Source: Alphaproteobacteria bacterium UBA3650 | Lineage (GTDB): Bacteria; Pseudomonadota; Alphaproteobacteria; CAAHEQ01; UBA3637 | Length of the DNA: 11,660 bases | Direction: 5' to 3' | NCBI GenBank assembly: GCA_002373815.1 | Contig: DFKH01000045.1 | Span: 1-11,660 of the forward strand | Shown here: one piece after another, positions 6,498 to 11,660 of the stretch | How the letters are laid out: each line of letters opens with the position of its first letter | Position numbering within the stretch: the stretch's first letter is position 1 | Notes under the pieces: model-generated | Database searches by the model: none | The model's input: the letters and a program-made list of their open reading frames with translations, nothing else | What the model was told of the DNA's origin: nothing | Program-made: the position numbers and the translations under genes

Positions 6498-9400
6498 TGT
6501 TTTCATTGTTTTTTATTAAACGCCCCCGTTTTGCAATCGTTATCTCATTGATTTTGGCATTGGCGGGAATCATTTGCCTATTTAATTTACCCGTCGATTT
6601 ATATCCAACCGTCACGCCTCCAGAAGTGCGTGTGCGTGCGGCTTACCCAGGCGCTAGCGCTGACACAATTGCCAAAACAATCGGCATTCCTTTGGAAGAC
6701 GGTATGAACGGTGTCGATGACATGATCTATATGGCCTCTACAAGTGCAGATGGCTCTTATATGCTGACCATTACTTTTGCGCCAGACACCGATCCTGATA
6801 TGGCGACCGTTAAGGTTCAAAACAGAATTCAACAAATTCAAAGTTTGTTACCAGCGGAGGTGCAACGATATGGTTTAAAAGTTGTCAAAGCCTCATCTAG
6901 CATTTTAGCATTTATCAGCTTCTATTCACCCGATGATACCATGAAAGCCCAAGACATCAATGATTATCTTCAAGGTAATGTTGTAAAACCCTTGGCCAAA
7001 GTAGATGGCGTTGGTGAAGTGCAAATTTTTGGAGCCAAGAAAAGTATGCGCATTTGGTTAGATGCGGACAAAATTGCCTCTTTAAAATTATCAACAGATA
7101 AAATTAAAGCGGCTATTCAAAGCCAGAATTATCAACCTTCCTTAGGTAAATTAGGCGCGCGTCCCAATGATGACAGTGAAAGTTTAGTTTATTCTCTTCA
7201 AACAACAGGACGTTTATCAACAGAGGAAGAATTTGCAAACATTATAGTCCGTACCAATGAAGAAGGAGGTCTTTTGCGGTTATCAGACATTGCACGCATC
7301 GAAATCGGATCAGAAGATTATTCTCACGAATCTTTTTACAATCAACATCCAGCAGTTGTGATGTTGCTAAACCTATCCTCAGGGGCCAATGCCTTATCCA
7401 CCATGTCACGCGTCTCCGATGAATTAAAACGGTTGCAACGATTCTTTCCGTCTGGCATTGCTTATAATGTCAACGTAGATGCAACAGATTATATCAGTGC
7501 ATCTGTAAAAGAAGTGGCTGTAACATTAATTTCCACATTCTTATTGGTGATTTTGGTCGTGTACCTATTCTTGCAAGATTGGCGAACAACTTTGGTACCA
7601 ACACTAACGATTCCTGTGTCGTTACTCGCAACTTTTGCCGTCATGTCTGTATTGGGCTACTCGATCAATATGTTCACATTGTTTGGATTATTATTAGCAA
7701 TTGGCGTTGTGGTTGATGATGCCATTTGTGTCACCGAGCGTGCTGATTATTTAATCAATAAAGAAAACATGGACCCTATCTCCGCTACAACACAAACAAT
7801 GAAAGAAATTTCAGGAGCTTTAATCGCCACAACATTGGTGTTATTGGCGATCTTTGTGCCAATTGGCTTCATGACAGGGATTACAGGAAAAATTTATCAA
7901 CAATTTTCTGTGACCATTTGTGTTGCAGTGTGCTTTTCAACATTCTGTGCTTTAACTTTAGCTCCTGCTGTTGCTGCCCATTTCTTTAGAAAATCAGAAC
8001 CAACAAAATTAAAGCCCTTAATCTGGTTTAATAACTTGATTCAAAAATCCACAAATTTAGCGGTTCGACTTGTCTTAGTAATTGCTCGCAAACTGGTACT
8101 AATAGCACTAGTATTTGGTGCCTTTACAGTACTGTCATTTATCATGTTTAAAACAACCAGCACATCATTTTTACCAAATGAAGACCAAGGCATGATTCTT
8201 GTCAGCGTCAATTTACCAGAGGGTGCAACACTGGGTCGCACTGACGATGTAATGAAAAAAATAATGCCTATTGTTCAAAAAGAACCTGGCGTCAAAAACT
8301 TTGTGGTCATTGAAGGTATGTCTATGACTATGGGATCGGGAGAAAATGTAGGCACAGGTATTATTGGCTTAGTCCCATGGGATAAACGTACAGGCAAAGA
8401 TCAAACATCTACTGCTATTTTAAATCGCTTACGAGTGGCATTTCAACAAATTCCTGAAGCAGAATTTCAATTGTTTGAAATGCCCGCTATTCCTGGCTTA
8501 GGGGTCACAGGAGGCTTGGACTTACGCATCCAAGATCTAACCGATCTCAACTATGTTGCTTTGGATAGTACGGCCGCTCAATTGGTTGAAAATATCAACG
8601 CTGATCCAAATTTCAAATACAGCTATTCTGGCTTTACCGCTAAAACACCGAATATTTATCTAGAAATCGACCGCGACAAAGCAGAAAGCATGGGTGTTCC
8701 AATGACAAATATTTTTTCAGCCTTGGAAAACTATTTGGGATCTGGATATGTCAATGATGTCAACTTTGGGACTCAAGTGAATAAAGTGATTGTACAATCC
8801 GATTGGAAATACCGTCGCAATTTACAAAGTTTGGATAAATTATACGTTCCAAGCATCTCTGGGCAAATGGTGCCATTAAAGTCTTTGCTCAATATCAAAC
8901 AAATTCTTTCCCCGCGTCAAATCACACGGTATAACCAATACCCTGCCGCGCAAATTACAATTGTTCAATCTGATAACATCAGTACAGGTGAAGCCATAGA
9001 ACATTTGGAACAACTGTCCCAACAAACTTTACCAAATAATTATGCTTTTGAGTGGTCAGGCATGACATATCAAGAAAAACAAAATGAAGGACAAATTGGA
9101 TTTTTGGTCTTATTAGCCACTCTATTTGCTTATTTATTTTTGGTGGCACAATACGAAAGTTGGGTCGTTCCTATCCCCGTTTTATTGTCTGTCATTTTTG
9201 CAATCGGGGGTGGATTATTGGGCTTACAAATGACAAGTTTACCTATGTCAATTTATGCACAATTAGGCTTAGTGTTGTTGATTGGATTGGCTAGTAAAAA
9301 CGCCATTCTGGTTGTTGAATTTGCAAAAGACGAACACAACAATGGGACGGCAGTCATTGATGCTGGGATTCATGGTTTGACACAACGTTTCCGCGCTGTG

Positions 9401-9613
9401 TTGATGACAGCGTTCACATTTATCTTAGGGGTGTTCCCAATGATTATTGCCACAGGAGCAGCCTCTGGTTCTCGCCGTTCTTTGGGAACACCAGTGTTCT
9501 GGGGAATGACAATTGGAACAATTATTGGTTTAGTCTTTATTCCATTATTGTATATTTTAGTCCAAACAATTGTAGATAAAATTTATCACAAAGAAGCACC
9601 CAATAAAGAATAA
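6497..9613 (+). CDS. RND efflux transporter, HAE-1 (AcrB-like) inner-membrane pump
   Basis: This proton-driven trimeric pump exports hydrophobic or amphiphilic compounds through an adaptor and outer-membrane channel. Its 1038 residues are close to AcrB (1049). Membrane segments fall at about 10-29, 341-360, 367-387, 392-412, 438-458, 470-492, 529-548, 866-886, 892-912, 918-940, 966-988 and 1000-1022, the usual 12. The proton relay is complete: Asp407 and Asp408 (GVVVDDAI, the same numbers as AcrB), Lys934 (ASKNAILVVEF), Arg964 and Thr971 (QRFRAVLMT). These align with AcrB K940, R971 and T978. The two large periplasmic loops lie at 30-340 and 549-865; PGASADTIAK (51-60) is a family hallmark. 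The ATG overlaps the adaptor stop by one base, with CGGAGGA at 6484-6490 as ribosome site. The partner channel is probably the minus-strand gene downstream. The substrate is unknown. Confidence 0.97.
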   Translation: MFSLFFIKRPRFAIVISLILALAGIICLFNLPVDLYPTVTPPEVRVRAAYPGASADTIAKTIGIPLEDGMNGVDDMIYMASTSADGSYMLTITFAPDTDPDMATVKVQNRIQQIQSLLPAEVQRYGLKVVKASSSILAFISFYSPDDTMKAQDINDYLQGNVVKPLAKVDGVGEVQIFGAKKSMRIWLDADKIASLKLSTDKIKAAIQSQNYQPSLGKLGARPNDDSESLVYSLQTTGRLSTEEEFANIIVRTNEEGGLLRLSDIARIEIGSEDYSHESFYNQHPAVVMLLNLSSGANALSTMSRVSDELKRLQRFFPSGIAYNVNVDATDYISASVKEVAVTLISTFLLVILVVYLFLQDWRTTLVPTLTIPVSLLATFAVMSVLGYSINMFTLFGLLLAIGVVVDDAICVTERADYLINKENMDPISATTQTMKEISGALIATTLVLLAIFVPIGFMTGITGKIYQQFSVTICVAVCFSTFCALTLAPAVAAHFFRKSEPTKLKPLIWFNNLIQKSTNLAVRLVLVIARKLVLIALVFGAFTVLSFIMFKTTSTSFLPNEDQGMILVSVNLPEGATLGRTDDVMKKIMPIVQKEPGVKNFVVIEGMSMTMGSGENVGTGIIGLVPWDKRTGKDQTSTAILNRLRVAFQQIPEAEFQLFEMPAIPGLGVTGGLDLRIQDLTDLNYVALDSTAAQLVENINADPNFKYSYSGFTAKTPNIYLEIDRDKAESMGVPMTNIFSALENYLGSGYVNDVNFGTQVNKVIVQSDWKYRRNLQSLDKLYVPSISGQMVPLKSLLNIKQILSPRQITRYNQYPAAQITIVQSDNISTGEAIEHLEQLSQQTLPNNYAFEWSGMTYQEKQNEGQIGFLVLLATLFAYLFLVAQYESWVVPIPVLLSVIFAIGGGLLGLQMTSLPMSIYAQLGLVLLIGLASKNAILVVEFAKDEHNNGTAVIDAGIHGLTQRFRAVLMTAFTFILGVFPMIIATGAASGSRRSLGTPVFWGMTIGTIIGLVFIPLLYILVQTIVDKIYHKEAPNKE

Positions 9614-9615
9614 AG

Positions 9616-9644
9616 TTGCATTTTTTAATTTTATTTGCTAAACT
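9616..9644 (+). promoter_or_regulatory. Probable extended -10 promoter of the DUF362 gene
   Basis: -35 TTGCAT (9616-9621), a 17-nt spacer ending in TGC (9636-9638), then -10 TAAACT (9639-9644, 4 of 6). It starts 2 nt after the pump stop codon; no hairpin precedes it, so the gene may also be read from the pump operon. The leader would be only about 14 nt. Confidence 0.55.
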
Positions 9645-9652
9645 CTCATAAC

Positions 9653-9660
9653 AAAGGAGA
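9653..9660 (+). promoter_or_regulatory. Ribosome-binding site fixing the DUF362 start
   Basis: AAAGGAGA lies 4 nt before the ATG at 9665. The alternative TTG at 9635, 10 codons up in the same frame, falls on the TGC/-10 element and has no ribosome site, so it is rejected as a start. Confidence 0.8.
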
Positions 9661-9664
9661 GCTT

Positions 9665-10531
9665 ATGAGTATTGTTTATTTTACCCGTGATATTAGTGCA
9701 AAAGGACTAATTAAAATTTATCAAAAAGTCAACCAAGATATACAAGGGAAAGTTGCTATTAAACTACATACGGGCGAACCACATGGTCCAAATATTTTGC
9801 CACGTGAAATGGTAAAAGAATTTTATGAAACTGTCCCCAATGCCACGATCGTCGAAACAAATGTGTATTATGACAGCCCTCGTCAAACAACCGAAGGCCA
9901 TCGCGAAGTTTTAAAAACAAATGGGTGGACATTTTGTCCTGTGGATATTATGGATGAAGAAGGTACTGTTATGTTACCAATAAAAGGGGGGAAACATTTT
10001 AAAGAAATGTCCATGGGAAGTCATATTTTAAATTATGATTCAATGATTGTTCTCACACACTTTAAAGGGCATACTATGGGAGGTTTTGGGGGCTCCATTA
10101 AAAACATTGCCATAGGCTGCGCAGATGGGAAAATCGGTAAAAAAATGATTCATACTTACCCTGGTCAAGACCAATGGTCTGTGTCAAAAGGTCCTTTCAT
10201 GGAACATATGGTTGAATCGGCAAAAGCAACTGTTGATCATTTTGCACCACATATTACCTTTATTAATGTGCTACGGCGCATGTCGGTTGATTGCGATTGT
10301 GCAGGCATATCTGCCGCCGAACCAACAGCTCGTGACATTGGCATCTTAGCCTCCACAGATATTTTAGCAGTCGATCAAGCCTCAATTGATATGGTTTACC
10401 AATTACCCCCCGAGGAATTGCATGATTTAAAAGAACGCATTGAATCTCGGGAAGGATTACACCAATTAGAATACGGTGCAGAAATAGGAATTGGTTCTCG
10501 TGAGTATCAGTTAGTAGATTTAGATTCTTGA
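9665..10531 (+). CDS. DUF362 / COG2768-type protein, function unknown
   Basis: The 288-residue protein matches the DUF362 family through IKLHTGEPHGPN (32-43), PREMVKEF (46-53), ETNVYYDSPRQTT.GH (64-79), LTHFKGHTMGGFGGSIKNIAIGCA (130-153), DCDCAG (209-214) and RDIGILASTDILAVDQASIDMV (223-244). It ends with the conserved GLHQLEYGAEIGIGSREYQLV region (264-284). COG2768 is described as an uncharacterised Fe-S centre protein, and many members carry a ferredoxin-like CxxCxxC cluster. Here only four cysteines exist (91, 152, 210, 212), so no 4Fe-4S ferredoxin module is present. There is no signal peptide, so it is probably cytoplasmic. It lies 51 bp after the pump gene, and its last 25 bp overlap the oppositely oriented channel gene. 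No link to efflux can be shown. Confidence 0.85.
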   Translation: MSIVYFTRDISAKGLIKIYQKVNQDIQGKVAIKLHTGEPHGPNILPREMVKEFYETVPNATIVETNVYYDSPRQTTEGHREVLKTNGWTFCPVDIMDEEGTVMLPIKGGKHFKEMSMGSHILNYDSMIVLTHFKGHTMGGFGGSIKNIAIGCADGKIGKKMIHTYPGQDQWSVSKGPFMEHMVESAKATVDHFAPHITFINVLRRMSVDCDCAGISAAEPTARDIGILASTDILAVDQASIDMVYQLPPEELHDLKERIESREGLHQLEYGAEIGIGSREYQLVDLDS

Positions 10532-11660
10532 ATATGATCAAAGGTAAATTGCCCGCCAACGGCCTTATAGAAATTCAAAATATTTTGATATAAATCACCA
10601 CTTGACATCGTAAGCGCCGCTTGTGCAGCAATGCGTCTTTCTTCTGCATTCAAAACTTGAAAATAATCAATCAACCCGCTTTCATATCGATTACGTGCCA
10701 ATCGAGCTGCTTTATCCATTTTTTTCCAAGCATTTTGTAAATCCTTGTGACGTACCTCCATCTTTTGTAATCCAATCAAGAGGTTGCGAATTTCTTCCGT
10801 CGCCTTTAACAATGTTTTTTCATATTGAATAAAAGATTGTTTCATATGAGCCTCTTCTGCCTTTACATTTTGCCACAAGGCGCCAAAGTGAAAAAGCGGA
10901 GCTGTAATAGATGAACGATAAGAATGAGCATGACTATTAGACTCAAATAAATTATCAAAATGAATAGATTCAAAACCAAATAAAGCTGACAAACTGACCG
11001 TTGGAAATAAACTAGCCACCGCCTGCCCTACGCGTGCATTTTGTGCTTTTAATGCCTGTTCCACACCAATGACATCAGGACGATATCGAATCACATCAAC
11101 AGGCAAACTTTGTAATTTTTTTAAATCAAAACGAAAAGGATGGACAATCAAGTTTTCATCTGTCATCTTTAAGCGTTTGTGTAAACTACCTGCGGGCTTT
11201 CCAACCAGCACAGCCAACGCATTTTTGTATGTTTCAATTTGTGTTTCCAATTTTGGAATATTCGCTTGAGTGGTGGCCACTTGATATTCTGCCTGATTAA
11301 CATCAATGGCGCTGGACAAACCCGACTTGTATTTATCTCGGGTTAAACGAGCCAATTCTTTTTGAATTTTTAAATCATCTTTTGTTTGTTTTAAAAGGTA
11401 TTGTGCCGTTCGCAAACTCACATAATTTAGCCCCACTTCTGCCACAACAGAAACCATCACATTTTCTAAAGCTGCCTTCATTTGAGCCTCTGTAGCACTT
11501 GCTTCTTCAATTTCACGCCGCTTTTTACCAAACAAGTCCAATTCCCAAGCCACTGAAAGTCCAGCCTGATAATAATTATTATCTGGCATCAATCCCATAT
11601 TTTCACTTAAGCTTTGATCTGTGTGTTGTTCACTTGCATCAAGGGTTGGAAACAATCCCG
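10507..11660 (-). CDS. Outer-membrane factor of an efflux system, NodT/TolC family (N-terminus beyond window)
   Basis: The channel subunit forms a trimeric barrel and periplasmic tunnel that docks with an RND adaptor. The frame stays open to the right edge, so about 384 C-terminal residues are visible. The missing part should hold the signal peptide, probable lipobox and first 80 or so residues. Visible NodT landmarks, in order, are LFPTLDAS, SVAWELDLFGKKRREIEEA, the first coiled-coil repeat with YKSGLSSAIDVNQAE, LPVDVIRYRPDVIGVEQAL, ARVGQAVASLFPTVSLSALFGFES, and in the second repeat YESGLIDYFQVLNAE. The duplicated halves are typical of the family. The TTG at 11653-11655 is an internal Leu codon within the LFPTLD motif, not a start. 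The gene converges on the DUF362 gene with a 25-bp overlap. It is the likely partner of the upstream adaptor and pump, inferred from proximity. Confidence 0.93.
   Translation of the reverse strand, partial: GLFPTLDASEQHTDQSLSENMGLMPDNNYYQAGLSVAWELDLFGKKRREIEEASATEAQMKAALENVMVSVVAEVGLNYVSLRTAQYLLKQTKDDLKIQKELARLTRDKYKSGLSSAIDVNQAEYQVATTQANIPKLETQIETYKNALAVLVGKPAGSLHKRLKMTDENLIVHPFRFDLKKLQSLPVDVIRYRPDVIGVEQALKAQNARVGQAVASLFPTVSLSALFGFESIHFDNLFESNSHAHSYRSSITAPLFHFGALWQNVKAEEAHMKQSFIQYEKTLLKATEEIRNLLIGLQKMEVRHKDLQNAWKKMDKAARLARNRYESGLIDYFQVLNAEERRIAAQAALTMSSGDLYQNILNFYKAVGGQFTFDHIQESKSTN

Noticed and set aside
9635..9664. TTG start for the DUF362 gene
   Set aside because: It overlaps the extended -10 element; the ATG at 9665 has a strong AAAGGAGA ribosome site.
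11653..11655. TTG as the start of the outer-membrane factor
   Set aside because: The frame stays open to the window edge and the TTG encodes Leu inside the family motif LFPTLDAS, so the gene is cut by the window rather than starting there.

Overview
The window is AT-rich (about 40% GC by eye) and densely coding. It comes from a Gram-negative bacterium: it encodes an RND efflux pump with its periplasmic adaptor and an outer-membrane channel. The Tig, ClpP and NodT-type proteins look alphaproteobacterial. The large Cys-rich secreted protein with an ankyrin-like N-terminus resembles proteins I associate with low-GC, host- or gut-associated Alphaproteobacteria. The lineage is an inference from style, not from a marker gene.

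Layout: (1) Positions 1-1662, minus strand, hold the N-terminal 554 residues of a large gene that runs off the left edge. It has a signal peptide, one ankyrin-like repeat, a Gly/Ala-rich hydrophobic segment and a long CxxC repeat region with 50 cysteines. (2) A 203-bp divergent intergenic region carries two face-away sigma70-type promoters. It leads rightward into a short-form CstA carbon-starvation/pyruvate-type transporter (1866-3269). (3) A protein-quality-control pair, tig-clpP (3343-5264), follows with an 8-bp spacer and a Shine-Dalgarno that overlaps the tig stop; clpX is not adjacent. (4) An RND adaptor and inner-membrane pump (5343-9613) overlap by 1 nt. (5) A DUF362/COG2768 protein (9665-10531) follows. 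(6) A TolC/NodT outer-membrane factor lies on the minus strand (10507 to the right edge, N-terminus missing). It overlaps the DUF362 gene tail-to-tail by 25 bp.

How the genes work together: adaptor, pump and outer-membrane factor can form one tripartite efflux machine, although the channel gene is transcribed separately and toward the other two. Tig and ClpP link nascent-chain folding to proteolysis. Three promoters (tig, adaptor, DUF362) share one architecture: TTGC[A/T]T, 14 nt, TGC, then a -10 starting TA. The two promoters of the divergent region instead have TTGACA and no TGC.

No tRNA, rRNA, CRISPR array, insertion sequence or intergenic gap above 300 bp was seen. The least described item is the ankyrin/CxxC-repeat surface protein at the left edge.
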